From Podospora pseudoanserina (taxonomy: Eukaryota > Ascomycota > Sordariomycetes > Sordariales > Podosporaceae), in the NCBI RefSeq assembly GCF_035222485.1, contig NC_085920.1, forward strand, positions 2,976,001 to 3,040,000: 64,000 nt of DNA, read 5' to 3'. Every line of letters begins with the position of its first letter. Position 1 is the first letter of the stretch. The notes beneath the pieces are model-generated. The model was not told the DNA's origin. It saw nothing but the letters and a program-made list of their open reading frames with translations, and made no database searches. Position numbers and translations under genes: made by a program. Of the stretch, positions 33,004 to 45,531 are shown piece by piece.

Positions 33004-36000
33004 GTCGGGCCTCGAATCGTAGTGGTCGATGCTAGATTTCTTCCCAACCGTTAGAATTTCGTGCTTCGTACGGCCCTGATATGTCGGGCAGCCTTCGTTT
33101 CGGCCAGATCCGGTCTCGCCAAGTAGAAAGGTCCTTTCTCCCGTGTCGTCGAGCCTCTGATGATAATAGCCGGCCCAGCCTCTCGGTCCCGCTGGCCACG
33201 TCAAATCAACCTCTCCACACCGACTCTTTGAGCCGCTCTCCAACGACACGTCGACTGGGGAAAAAAAATAATGGGCTGTGATATGAGAATGCCGGTAATT
33301 CACTGGAAATAAGACCGCCCACTATTAATGTCCCTTCCCTTTCCTTCGATCGACTGTTGCTACCGCTTGGTGGGGGGATTCTGCAGAATGTTGGACTTGC
33401 AGGTGGCAGGCCGGGCGGGAGGGTTGCTTATGAGAAGCTGAGTTATATGGAGGCTTTGGTGTGCGTGGAATACCTGGGGAGGTTGACCAGTGAGAGGGTG
33501 TTGATGGGATATGGGGGAAAGTTCTCAGCTGCAACAGACTATGTGCGGTATCACGTCATCCACTATGGAAGGGAGTCTCTTGAAAGGTCAGAAAGCAAAG
33601 GAGGAAGTTGGAAGAGAAATCGAGAAGGGGTACGAAGGCAGGACACCACCAAGTTTTGGGGCTGTTCTGTGGCTTCTCAGCTCCTGTCACTTGACAAAGC
33701 GAGCACGAGGGCGAACCGAGCTTGACCAGCCTGGCAATGGCAATACGGAACCCTGGACCAAAGCACCATGCTCGGGAGCACGTCGGGAGTAGCACATGTC
33801 GGAAACGAGGTCAGGGGGGGTGGATACAAGGTGCACTTCTTCCCCCCTAGTGCTGCCAAAACCCAACCGTAGGTGGACTACCATCTGTGCTTGCTTGGAC
33901 ATGGGAGCCGAAGGAATCCTGGACGGCTTTCAAGATGGGACGAACAGGCCCCAAAACCTTCCACAAGAGGCAAACTCCCGCACGGTACCGCTCGCTGGCC
34001 GGCACAGCATGACCATGGCCCATCCGAGGCTACCGACTGTTGGGCAGTGGAGGGCTTGGTCATATTCATGTCATTTCTGCTTCCCACTGTGGCAGCCCGA
34101 AGACGAAGTGGCTTGAAGAGGCAGCTGGGAGCAAGCCCCAAGCGTGGACCCAACAAAAAATGTCGAAGGGAGCCAGCCGGCCATTGGGAAGTCCCCCGTC
34201 AGCTGGGGAAACCCACTGAGCATCAAGAACTGGCCGTCTTGGGAGTTGGGAGCGGGATGGCGAAAAGGCAGCAAGGACCCCCTCCTGGGTCCTTTGGCCG
34301 CGTATGTAGGTAGTACTCTCATGGAATAATAAGCAAAGACGAGACATTAACTACCCAGGTCAGAGTAGTGTGAGGTCAGTGAGGTCAGAGAGACAAGGGA
34401 GCGCTGCAGAGCATAGGATGCAGCGTAGTAAACGGATGGTACGTGGCCAGGGAAAAGTAGTGAGCTATTCTTAGCATATAAGGGACCACGTTTTAATCCT
34501 GCAGTGATCCAATTCATTAGCTTTTCAGGCTTACCGATCTTGGGGCCCATGGTAACGTGCCGTCGAAGCAGAGTCGCAGTTGAGCGCCGGCTCTGGTGAT
34601 CGAGCAAGTGGAGGTAGTGTTGTAGTGGGACGCCCAGAGAACTACCCAAGTAGCGGTAGGGAGGCTGGTCCTGGTCCTGGTCCTCGTCCTGGGAGGAGGG
34701 GCACAACCTCTACGCCAACTTGTCCCGAAGACGCCAGATCGCTTTTGCTGGTCAACGACAGAACCAAGATATCCAACGACCAAGTCGAGCCCCCTCCAAA
34801 GTTCCAGAAATATCCCTGCCCCCAGGATTGTGACGGCATGGGGTGCCAACAAGCTGAGAAGCCGCCTGTCATGCGTAACGATCAATAGCGCACAGAAATA
34901 TTAATCAGATTCCGTACACAAACATTGCAGGCGAGGAGGAGCTGCGGAACGGCAACCAAGCGAGATGGGTAGCGTACATCTGCTACGGAGAAAACATACA
35001 TGTACGTACCAGCCCATGAACGGTGACGGTGACTCGGGGCGGGATGGACGTGGGGATAGAGGACTCCAGAGTACCACATCGAGCATGGATGGCAAAACGC
35101 CGGGGCTGCGAGGTTGCGCACGAAGAGAGTGATGAGGGGGAAATGTGAGACCAAACGGACGGAAGGGCCCTTTTTGAAATCCGTGATGAATCCCTCGAAA
35201 CTCGAAACCAAACGTCGATTGGGTGATCAAGGTCAGTGGACTGGCCCGACGCAGACGGGACGAAACACCAAGCAAGTTCCTTTTCTGTGACTTTGTTTGG
35301 TGGGAGGTGCGTGACATAGATGAAAGACCTCCGTTTAATCAAGCCCTCGACGTTTCTGTTGGTCGAGAGGGTCACTCGCGCCGCGACGGGCGAGTCCGGC
35401 CATCGAATGCGGAAGGCCCTCCGACACTTAAGCCATGAGGGGTGTGTCACTGTCACTCGACTTTGTGATCATGGAGAAAATGGAAGCGACTGAATGAAGC
35501 GGAAGCGACAAACCCCGGCGAGAAAGATACCCAGGAAGTGGGGGCTGTCGGCGAGGTCCGAGCCAGCCCTGCTCTTCTCGCAAGGTTCCCGAGCAGACAA
35601 GAAAAGCGGGGTCGGGATCGGTCTGGTCGGCCAAGGAATTGTTCCGGAACTTTGTACCTGACCTCCTCTGATTGGCTGCAGACCGACTGCCGAATGACTA
35701 AGCGGGGCGCTCCACCGGGATTTTGGAATATCAACAGCAAGCAGCGAAAATTTGTTTCGGTTTCCTTTTCTTCTTTTTTTTTCTTCGTGCGGCGCCACGA
35801 CCATTTCAAAACATTACCCGTGTTGCTCGAGTCCGATTCCTTCGGGGATTTCTATGTGACTCGCAGCGTCAGTCGTGGCACAGATCAATGAATTGCACGC
35901 CGATCTCTTCTACCAGTCAGCCCACCGAGGAGAACCCCTCCAGGGCTCGGTGGTGGTGTTGAGGTTGGACATAACTATTTTCTGTGACCTCTTGCGTGTG

Positions 36001-36621
36001 TGCCAATGTCTTGGTAGTCGTGTTCGATTTCCCAACGACTTTGGTTCTTCCTCCATCGTTACCAGGCTCTGGATTGTGATGAGGGAAGCTTGTCGTCAAT
36101 GCCGTCTTTGCGGCGGCTATTGTCAACGGGTTTTACCAGGCATTGTGTTGGATGCTCAAACCGTTTATCCCGTTTCCAATGCCTTTCCAAGCACAACCAG
36201 GAAGACCACCAGCCATGCGTTTTAACCCGTCGATCCTATGATTGTTTATTTCTGTGGTTCCAGGAATGAGGTTGGGCGGTACAAGCCATCCCTCTTCTTC
36301 GAAGTGGGTGCTGGGTTAATTTATCCATATCTCTTTCACTGCCAACGCGTTATGCACAAGTGAGCTGGATTAGTGTACACCATCGAGCTGCCACCTCCTA
36401 CATTGGGACGAAAAGAGAATGGTATCATGGATTCCTTATCGGAAAACCAGCTACTAAGACTGTTCGGTTGGCAAGAGACATTCCGACGCTTACCACCCCA
36501 GTCACGCTCATATCTATCATAATCTGGAGTCGATATGATTTCTCTCTCTGTCTCTGGAAATGGAAGCCCTCCAACTCCCCAACCCTCAGTCCGGACTGGG
36601 TAGCCTTGATTCGTACGGACT
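33004..36621. other. Gene-poor spacer, about 3.6 kb
   Basis: Many overlapping frames of 60-150 codons occur on all strands, which is what GC-rich non-coding DNA produces. None shows a domain or splice-linked extension. A short GGTCCT-type microsatellite lies at about 34664-34692. Promoter of the 2EXR gene is at the left end and the 3' flank of the thioredoxin gene at the right end. Confidence 0.5.
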
Positions 36622-37771
36622 CTATTCATCACCGATCTTCTCGAGCTTGCCCATCTCACGCTTCTCCCCAGCCTCGCCCACTAACCGGACACGGTCCAGT
36701 CTCACCTTCTCGCTGTCACCGTCCCCGTCCACCACAAACAACACCAGACTGTTGATGTTCTGAAACTTCACATATCGTAAACTGATGTTGGCTGTGCCAT
36801 CCGGGTTCCAATCCTTCTCCGAGAGCTCGATGGCCTGCGTGGCACTCATGTCCTCGGCCTCGTCAAACCCGAGGTTATGCGACTTGTTGGTAAACAGCTT
36901 GATGGTTTTGGGTCGCATGGGAGCTTCGTCATCGTCATCATCAGAGGGAGGCAATGAGGTGATCTGGAGATGGTCAGGTCAGTAGGATGCTCCTCTGTGC
37001 TGCGTTGGTTCCAGGGGAACGCACCTGAAGAGTGTGTAGCTTAATCATGGCCTGGAAAGGCAAAAAGAGCATCAGTTGCTCATCCGTGTCACTTTCCACC
37101 CAGTCCTTTGTGGCATTCTTTTGCCCTGACAGCGCACTTGGCCTGGACTTGTCAAGCAGGGTGCGCACACCCTCTGGGCCAGACTCAACGTTCAGAAGCT
37201 CGCAACGGTTGATCTCGATCTGATCTGTGATATCAGTGTAGCCGCGAGGCAGCTCCGCACCTCTCCAGGTCGCACCGCTACTGCTTGACCCTCCGGCGGC
37301 TCCTCCAGGGTTCTCGATAGCCTCTTGAAAATGCCCGCGGATGGTCTCAAGCATGCCCGAGAGCTTCTGCACATCTGCCCCTTTCACCCGGGAGGTAATC
37401 TGGCCATTTCGGAAATAGATAAAGGTTGGCAGAGAGGTGACGTTGTAGGCCTGGGCAATGTCCTTTTGGGTGTCGGTGTTGACCTTGATGAAGGCCAAGA
37501 CGTTTTCGTGAGAGAGCTCCTCGGACGCCTTCTCGAAGATGGGCTTGATCGCCTTGCAAGGGCCACACCAGTCGGCATAGACTACAGAAACAAACGCCAG
37601 CTTCTTAGCAAGAGTTCGGGGTGCTAGATAGCATGAGGGTGGCCCATGTTGGGACAGCGACGCGCCAGAACACTTACAGTCTGCGACAACCAAAGCATTG
37701 GTTTGCAAGATGGTTTGGAACTGCGCTGAGGAGGTAACCTCTATCGGCCTGGAGTCGTGTGTTGACGACAT
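36622..37771 (-). CDS. Thioredoxin-PITH protein (TXNL1-like)
   Basis: Three exons, 37771-37678, 37581-37025 and 36963-36622, with GTAAGT and GTGCGT donors and correct phases, give 330 residues. The N-terminal thioredoxin domain (about 1-115) carries the redox motif WCGPC with Cys37 and Cys40, and the cis-proline in SLPTFIYF at Pro83. After a Gly/Ser-rich linker (GGAAGGSSSSGA) comes the PITH domain (about 137-325), seen in GYTDITDQIEINRCELLNVE, LMLFLPFQAMIKLHTLQ and KTIKLFTNKSHNLGFDEAED. In characterised homologues (human TXNL1, fission yeast Txl1) the PITH domain docks onto the 26S proteasome, so a proteasome-associated cytosolic/nuclear disulfide reductase is the likely role. Both domains are complete and the length matches the family. 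Confidence 0.95.
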
Positions 37772-38866
37772 GGCGGGCGACGAATATTATTTCCCCGGCG
37801 CTTTCGCGAAGGTGTTCGATAGGGTGCGGCGAGAGGGTTTCGGGCGAGTACCTATGTAATAAGTGTTGTCGATAGTTGATGGTCGATGGAAGAGTGCCCG
37901 GCGATGACAACAGAGCTCTGCCCCACGAAGAGACCCCTGCAAGGAACCAGCCGGTGGGGCCTAACCCTGAAGTGTCTTAGCGCGGGGTTTGGCTCTTGGC
38001 AGCTCTCTCGGAAACCCAGAGACCATCCGATGATGTTGAACAGAGAATTCTCTTTCTTGAACATTCCACATGTCTCATTCAGCTGAGCAATACACAAAAG
38101 CTTCCTAGACAACGCTACATAATACAGGAAAAACAGGTGTCGACATTGGTGTCTATCAGTCTGTATGGCATCACGGGTAGCTAACCGTCGAGCCAGGCTT
38201 GTCAACGGCTAACTGTTCAACGACGACAACAACTACATTGTCACCGGTGTGGATTTATGTCAATAAAGGCGTCGAATTTCAGCAAACAGTCTTCACCGTA
38301 TCAATAGAAATATCTACATAATAGGACTTATCTCGCCTCTCTTTTTGGCAAAGTGCAGTTCGAATGAGACATGCGTCACAAGGGTTCGTTCCGGTTCCAA
38401 GCAGGGAAACCCATGGGTCACACAAACTACGTCATAAGACCACGCTCATAAGCACCTCCTCAAGATGCCCGACCCAGCACCCCGACCAGGTCTATGAAGG
38501 GGCAGATGATCCGCGAGATTCCATTATTAGTAGTAGTTTTCACTTCCCCTTGCCATCTGGTCTTTTCATCTCAACACCAGACAATCTTCCCTCACACAAA
38601 ACCTTGTGTGCTTCGGGTTCTTGACTAGGCGATTTTAAGCAACAGTCTACGGCTCTAGTGCCGTTGCTGTGTCCTGCCATCGTTTCTAGGGACTGATCAA
38701 TATCTCCATAACATTCCCCCTTCCAATTAACTCACCCTCGGAATCGACGTTACCTGGTAAACCGAATCCCATCTCCACCAGCCTCAGGTCGCTCTATCTA
38801 ACACGATCTCCAGTCTCAATATCCATTACTATCCATCACCGCCACAACATCCACCACTCGCCCGTC
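37772..38866. other. Divergent promoter region, about 1.1 kb
   Basis: Separates the thioredoxin-PITH start from the repetitive protein start and should hold both promoters. Only short frames are present. The right end is a pyrimidine-rich leader. Confidence 0.5.
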
Positions 38867-40711
38867 ATGGCCCTCTACGAACGCGACAAATCCCGCCACA
38901 AGAAGTACCTCTACCTCGACCCCCCTCGCCCCGGCCTCCACGAGCGCCGCCGCAAAGTAACCACCATCGTCCCGGCCGGGTACCCACCCCCCCCCGTTGT
39001 CCTCCAACCTCTTCCTCCCCCCCCCCCCCTCGGTTGTCCTTCAACCCCTCCTCCCTCCCCCCAGTAGTCGTCGAACCATGCCCCTCCCCTCCACCCCTCC
39101 ACCCCTCCACCCCCAGCCCCAATAGAAGAAGACGACACAATCGACGTCATAGCCGTAGACGTCGACCCCTCAGAAACGTCCAAATCTTCCAAATCCCGCA
39201 AATCCCGCCGCAAAAGGCGTTCCCACTCCCCTCGCAGGGAAACTCGCGAAAGGGAGGTGATCATCGAGCGGGAACGGCTTGTCCCTTATGAGGTTCACGT
39301 GCCTTACCCTGTTGATAGGGAGCGGATTGTGGAGGTGGAAGTTCCGGTTCCTTACCCGGTGGAGAGGGAGAAGGTTGTTGAGGTGGAGGTGCCGATGCCG
39401 TATCCGGTTGAGAAGGAGAAGGTGGTGGAGGTGGAGGTGCCGGTGCCGTATGAGGTTCAGGTGCCGGTGCCGTATGAGGTTCAGGTGCCGGTGCCGTATG
39501 AGGTCAAGGTGCCGGTTCCGATGCTGCCGGCGCCGAGGACGCCGAGCCCGCCGTTGAGGAAGAGGGAGACGTATAGGTATGTTGAGGGGTTGGAGAGTAA
39601 GATTCCGATGAGGGAGGTCAGGGGGGTGGACGGGTTGGAGAATAGGAGGCCGGAGAGTGGGATTAGGGGGGTGGAGGGGTTGGAGAGTAGGATTCCGATG
39701 AGGGAGGTGAGAGGGGTGGAAGGGTTGGATAGGAGGGGGCCGGAGAGTGGCATTAGGGGGGTGGAGGGACTTGAAAGTAAGAGGCCGGAGAGTGGTATTA
39801 GAGGTGTGGATGGATTGGAAAATCGGAGACCGGAGAGTGGAATCAGAGGCGTGGATGGATTAGAAAATCGGAGGCCGGAAAGTGGAATCAGGGGCGTGGA
39901 TGGCTTGGAAAGTCGGAGGCCGGAGAGTGGAATCAGAGGTGTCGAGGGGCTTGAAAGCAAGGTCCCTACTGGAGGTATCAGAGGAGTGGAAGGGCTGGAG
40001 AGTCATGTTCCTAAGGGAGGTATCAGAGGAGTAGAAGGAACCGAGAGTAGAGTCCCTAGGGAAAGCATTAGGGGTGTGGACGGATTGGAAAGCAGGGTTC
40101 CTACTGGTGGCATTCGGGGTGTGGAGGGCATGGAAAGCAGAGTGCCACGTGAAAGTATTAGGGGCGTTGAGGGTATGGAGAGGAGAGTACCGCGAGACAG
40201 TATTAGAGGTGTTGAAGGCATGGAAAGCAGGGTACCAAGAGATAGTATCAGGGGCGTCGAAGGCATGGAAAGTAGGGTTCCCCGGGACAGCATCAGGGGT
40301 GTCGAAGGAATGGAAAGCAGAGTCCCCAGAGATAGCATTCGCGGCGTCGAGGGTATGGATAGCAGAGTGCCTCGAAGCAGTGTGAGAAGGCTGAGCAGGA
40401 TGAGGGATAGGAGCTGCGATAGTCAGAGCTCTGTGGATGAGAGGGACAGGGTGAGGATTACAGTTGCGGAGAGGGAGCGGGAGAGGATAAGAAGGGAGAG
40501 TTCGGTGTCGAGTGCGGGAGGCAGGGAGTACAGGCACGAACGTCGTGGCGGATGTGATTGCCACCACTACTATGGCCATGGTCGACACGGGCCTGATTGC
40601 GAGCATATCCATATTCACAGCAGAGAGAGGATTTATGAGAGAGACAGGAATAGTGACGTCAGTCTCATGAGGGAGGAGTCTCGAGGACGGTATGGGGATT
40701 TTAGGTGTTGA
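38867..40711 (+). CDS. Repetitive protein: VPV repeats plus 18 tandem 15-residue units
   Basis: The ATG at 38867 opens a charged start (MALYERDKSRHKKYLYLDPP). The same frame is stopped by TAG at 39065 but resumes open from 39068 to the stop at 40709. The simplest model has exons 38867-38956 and 39068-40711 with an intron GTAACC...CAGTAG, giving 577 residues; the donor is weak. Downstream come an acidic then Arg/Ser-rich segment, a Val-Pro-Tyr/Val repeat block (39281-39520; VEVEVPVPYPVEREKV type, recalling articulin/alveolin VPV repeats), and 18 direct 15-residue units (39581-40390). The C-terminus is Arg/Glu-rich with a Cys/His cluster (CDCHHYYGHGRHGPDCEHIH) that could bind metal. No signal peptide is seen. 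A cytoskeletal or cell-envelope scaffold role is a guess from the VPV similarity only. Confidence 0.75.
39581..40390 (+). repeat. In-frame array of 18 units of 45 bp
   Basis: Eighteen consecutive units encode the consensus V-E/D-G-L/M-E-S-R-x-P-x-x-x-I-R-G. Early units are of the RRPESGIRG and IPMREVRG types, and late units are nearly identical copies of VEGMESRVPRDSIRG. The graded similarity suggests recent expansion at the 3' end by slippage or unequal crossing-over. Because 45 is a multiple of three, opposite-strand frames are also open here; these are not genes. Confidence 0.95.
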
Positions 40712-43700
40712 ACAAGGATGGACGTGTTATGAGTTATGAGTGTTTTCCTTTGGGTTGGAATTTGGCTGTCTATACGCTAGGGCCCGGAAATGCTTTTGTA
40801 TATGAGATACGACATGACGTACTTTATGATGCTATCTCAATGACAGTAACGACCGCTTCCTAGGTACGGATATATTTAATATACCCAAAAGATATTAGGC
40901 CCACATGATGCCGGACATGGAAACTCTTCTCAAACTTAGTCGTCAATGTTCTTCGGGAATATGTCTCTGCTGTTGTTAAGATCAAGATTAGTGAACTGAC
41001 CAGTTGGTGTAAGAGCTCATCAGAAAGGTTGATGGATCTACCAAGCTCGCGGACGACTGAAATGAGAAGCATGTTTGGCAACCAGAGCTGCAAATATCAT
41101 GACTGAAAAGTTAATATCATACAGGCTTGGAGGGAATACTCGAAAAGCACAAGCCGCATCCATGTGATAGACTTGCCGACACTGGTCTTACCGGGCCCAA
41201 TAGTTTGACGAGCTTGTGGGTGTAGATGCCTGTTGTTATGTTTTGCAGAATCATAATTGAGCTTCTTCCTATGGGATGAGTTATGACCTCACGGTGATGA
41301 AGAGTGTAAATAATGAGCCAACGGAGTCAGGAAAAAACCAGTTCCTCTTGGAAGACATGCTTCAGTCGAAATCAAGGCTAAGACGGGCCGTCCTACAAAG
41401 TATGTTTGCTTGATGGTGTTCTTATAGCGATAGGAGGTCCCACCCTGGAATGTTCTGAGCCTCACCCTAAAAAGGAGTTTGAGAATGCAAGGTAAATGAA
41501 TACACAGGATGGTACAGGCATATTTGTCGCGCTCTACAGAACTGAAGCACGCGATCACGCGATGGAAGTGGGCTAGGTCGCGCAGTTGACGCGCTTGCAC
41601 GTGATTAGAGCCCTTGCTCCGAACCATTCCTGGCAATTTTTGGTGCCGATCAACCGCACAGGCCAGCATCCTGAAACGATGCCTGAGACTTGACACAACG
41701 ACGCTTCCATCCATTCCTTGCATCTGGACAGCTGATGTTTCAGGCCTTTTTCTCCTCAGGACACCATATTATTTACGGCATTGATGCCACGGGAGAATCC
41801 AGTGCTTGACTCGGTCTCGTGCTCGCAGCCGCGGACTTGCGAGCTTGCCAGGTCTTGACTGACTGACGGACAGATAAACGCAGACGGCGACATCCAGACA
41901 ATTTGAGGCCATCTTGCCGCCTCTCGCACCAGATGCGACTCAGATCGGGTTCGGAGATAGTAGATGCCTTTACCAAATGAAAAGCCGACTTCAGCCCGGT
42001 TCAGTCATCAAACATAGATCTTCAGTTGGGCTCTGTATCGGTGGCCGTCTGATTCCTCAGAATCGGATCATTCTCCATGAATTACCCAAAGCCAGATCGA
42101 CCAATCGACATCCTGAATGCATTTCCCCAGCCTGGGCAACAACCTCTTGGGATGCAAGATTCGGACGATGAACGCATCGGCAAGCTTTGGGCCGGCCACC
42201 GGGTCAGCAAGTTGGAACATCAAGGCCTTGATCTACGGCCACAAGCGGCTTCCAGAAGGCCTCCAGAATATAAAAAGCAACACCGGTGATTGTTTGAAAC
42301 CTCGATACGATGAACCCTGAAGATCATTGCAGACTCTGAAGCTGTTTGTTCGCAGGTGGCTGATCGTTCGTGTCACTGACCAGAGATCTCTTGCAGCCAT
42401 GTCAGCCCAAGAAACAAAACCAGGAACCCAACGCGGCCTGATCTCTCAGCCTCGAGTGTTTCTTTTGGATGTGTCAATCCAAGCTTGGGAGGTGTGAGGC
42501 TGGCTGGACTTTGATGTTGTATTTCAGGGGGCTCTAGCCGCGAGAGGCAAACCAATCAGAACTCATCACGGGCTTCTAAGTCTATGTGAGAAAACAACCA
42601 CGGCATGCGAAACTTGCACCGAATGAAGAATGACTTGCAGAAACAAATCGATTCCATCGGGGCATCCAATTGCGGTTCGAAACCGTTACGCCAGCTGAGA
42701 AAGTTGTTGATTGCGACATGTTGACGAGGACAAAGATGCCCCAGCCAATTCCGCGATGCCACATCACGCACGTAACCCAACCTGCCATCGCAAGGTCAAT
42801 CCTTGCCCGGCCTTCCTGTTCTCTCGACGGCCGTTGGCCGATTGAGACGGGCACGAAGCTCCGAAAAGGGGGGATAATCTGCGAGCTTTCCCGTCCTCCA
42901 GCATCGACAAAAGTTGGAACTTGCTCACCGCCATTCACAACATGACAGACACCTGCCATCCCAAGTGGTTGACCAAGATTCGACAAATTGCGATGGAAAA
43001 TGCAGGTACTGTGGGGGATCTTATTGGATGCCGTTTGCGTGTGTGAAATCCGGGTTTTGTGGAGCCTTTGACCGGAGGATAACCGTGGCTGCCCATGCAG
43101 CCGTGGGGGAAACGGAGCACCAGCCGGGCCAAATAAACGTCCACCGTGCCGAACTCCGGATGCCGTCATCATGAGCCCGGAAAGCTATGGAGAGTTCTGA
43201 CGACTTACTTTACAAATATATGTGAAGGTTTTGTTGATGAACGTTGAGCTGTATGCTTTGATTCGAGGCCTCACTGGCGAATCATATCCACGGAGCAGGT
43301 TCCGATGACCATCGAAGAGCCTGCCTACTCAAGAGATCCGGCATTCATGTTCATAGGGTGCCATTAGAAAACAGGATCCTGGATGCTCTCTCACAACAAC
43401 CCCAAAGCATCAGGTCATGTTGATGGTCAAGTCTCCATTCCTATTTCCCACTTATGGATCTGATCATGCCCAGCAGCATAGCAAGGAGTTGTAAATGCCA
43501 ACCAACACTATCAACTCATGTGGCCAGGTGGTAAGGATAACCAGGTTGTACAGCTTGCGCGCTCCCTGTGTGTGACAGAGGCCTCTGCCAGCAGGCGCCA
43601 AAGTGACAACTTTGTTTCCATAATTGGTGGTGTGGTATCTAAATGTTGACGGGTCCTACGGCTAGAAAGACCGCCGATGACATTTTGACGATGATATGCA

Positions 43701-45531
43701 GTTGGGACGCAGGCTTTCAATACTTTCAAACCCGTCTTTGTCACAAGCGTGCCGCCTTGTCAAAGTTCTTGTCAAGGGCTGGCAGAAGGGCTTGTTAAAC
43801 TTCTGGCTTGTGATGTACCTGCAGAAGCCGCAAGGGATTACAATTGGACTCCTGCATGATACATTTGTCGCTAAAAACTAGCGCTGTTGAGAGTGAATGT
43901 GGGGTTGCCGTTAGAGGGGCATCACGACGACAGTCCACATTGATGGGGCATGGCGGATTGGTAGGACGGAGATTGGTCCCTTTTGAGATGCTGGTTTATT
44001 ACCACCTCGCTCTCACATGCGATGTTGAAGTCAGCGGGCAGCAGGAAGATGAGTGAGACGGTGATATACCTAAACAAAACAGACTTAAACGTCATTCGGA
44101 GTTGAGTTTACAAAAAGGCTTAACTGAGCCTCGGTAACACTTGCGGGTGTTTGGGCGGCGGCGAGTGGAACGGCCAAAACTGCAACCTTGTTCCTTGAAT
44201 CAAATATTGGCCGGGGTTCTGGGCGGGAGGGTTGAGATGTTGCGGGGAGGCGAGGGTCGATTGCAACCCCTACCAAGAAAACATTCAACGGTCATCACGC
44301 AAATCCCGTCTTTTGAGTCGAGCATCATCAAGACCTGAGATGTCTGGATGACACTCTGGATGACACCCGCGGGCCCGGTTTCGGAGGCAGAAATCATGAT
44401 ATAAAAACCACAAAACTTTAAGCCAGCCAGATCTGCGGCCCGGCTAATATCATGTTTCAGAGACACAAATACCAGACCTTGAGGTCTAAGCTGTAGGAGG
44501 GCTGAATAGCGAGGTCCTTCATTGCGGACGCTGCCATCCACCATATCAAGAGCAGCATTGTCCATGGCGTGTACACACCAGATATCCGATCTATAGAGGC
44601 ATTCAAAAGAGGCGCCGGCTGAGCTGGAGCCAAGGACCCAAGGTAAGCGGTTCCTCTGGCCGGAGATTAGGACAAGCACTCGTGATCTTATCAAGGACCC
44701 CAGCCCAGAGCGTGGTGGAGGGGTCGGGAAGTCTGGGGTTCGGGATTTAGGGGCAGGAGTGGAGCGCCAGCAGCCGCAGGTGCCACGGCAAGCGCCAGAA
44801 TGAGGCCAGAGCTCTGCGGGTTGCAGCACTCGCCGTCCTGCCGTGCGATCCAATTTTGAATTCTGACAAAGCCCGCCTGTCGTCCGCGGGGGGCACACAC
44901 ACCTGAAGTGGCTGTCTGGACCCTTTCTCGTCTCGGTTCCGGTTCCAGTTTCTAGTTCCAGTTCCAGTTCCAGTTCCAGGAGCTTTCTTTTAGACGCAAA
45001 GCCTCAGATTCACGACTCGTACGCCGCAGGTTGGGGTGAGCAAGAGCCTTCTGTCCCTGCTGCCAGTGTCACCACTTACCACCACCAAGCGACGCCCAGC
45101 GGACTGGACACCCGAGCCTCTAGCGCGCGCCGGCCGGGATCTTTGCCAGGTGCATTTCCTGCAAGAGCACGAGCACCAGGGGGGGGAAGGGGATCCCTTT
45201 TCTCTCTCTCCAGGACTGCCTACTGCATATCCTTCATCTTTTCTTCATGGTCGTCCGTTGACCACCAACCGACTCCCATTGCACGGCGTCGACCCGTGCT
45301 ACCATCGCCGTCACTTGCAGTTGCTGCGCGCGCTTCCCCTCGATTCTCGGCAGCGGCAACACAGGCGACAGTCCTGGCTACTGAATCGAATTTAATCTAT
45401 GCGACGTTGATCAGGGTCTCCCAGGCAGCTCGAAACCACGGCGAGTTGTCCTGCGTCTTGTTGACGGGACCCCCCTTTCACTTCTCCGACCAATTGGCCA
45501 AGGCCTCGACCTGTCTGTCGCTGAGCGGACC
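40712..45531. other. Gene-poor spacer, about 4.8 kb
   Basis: No supported gene. Short frames only, including a 144-codon ATG frame at 41289-41723 (minus) and a 232-codon non-ATG frame at 44200-44898 (minus), neither with a domain pattern. On the minus strand near 41168-41207 one frame spells a Walker-A-like GPGKTSVGKSI without a surrounding ORF. The right end is the 5' leader of the RhoGAP gene, with a GTTCCA microsatellite at 44935-44979. Confidence 0.5.
44935..44979. repeat. Hexanucleotide GTTCCA microsatellite
   Basis: Imperfect then perfect copies of a 6-bp unit (GTTCCA/GTTCCG) about 550 bp upstream of the RhoGAP start, probably in its promoter or leader. Confidence 0.85.

Noticed and set aside
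39481-40618. Minus-strand frames of 111-252 codons over the repeat array
   Set aside because: A 45-bp unit keeps every frame periodic, so open opposite-strand frames are expected; the plus-strand protein is the coherent one.
44200-44898. 232-codon minus-strand frame
   Set aside because: Begins at GTG, no domain, and unremarkable composition for a gene-poor spacer.
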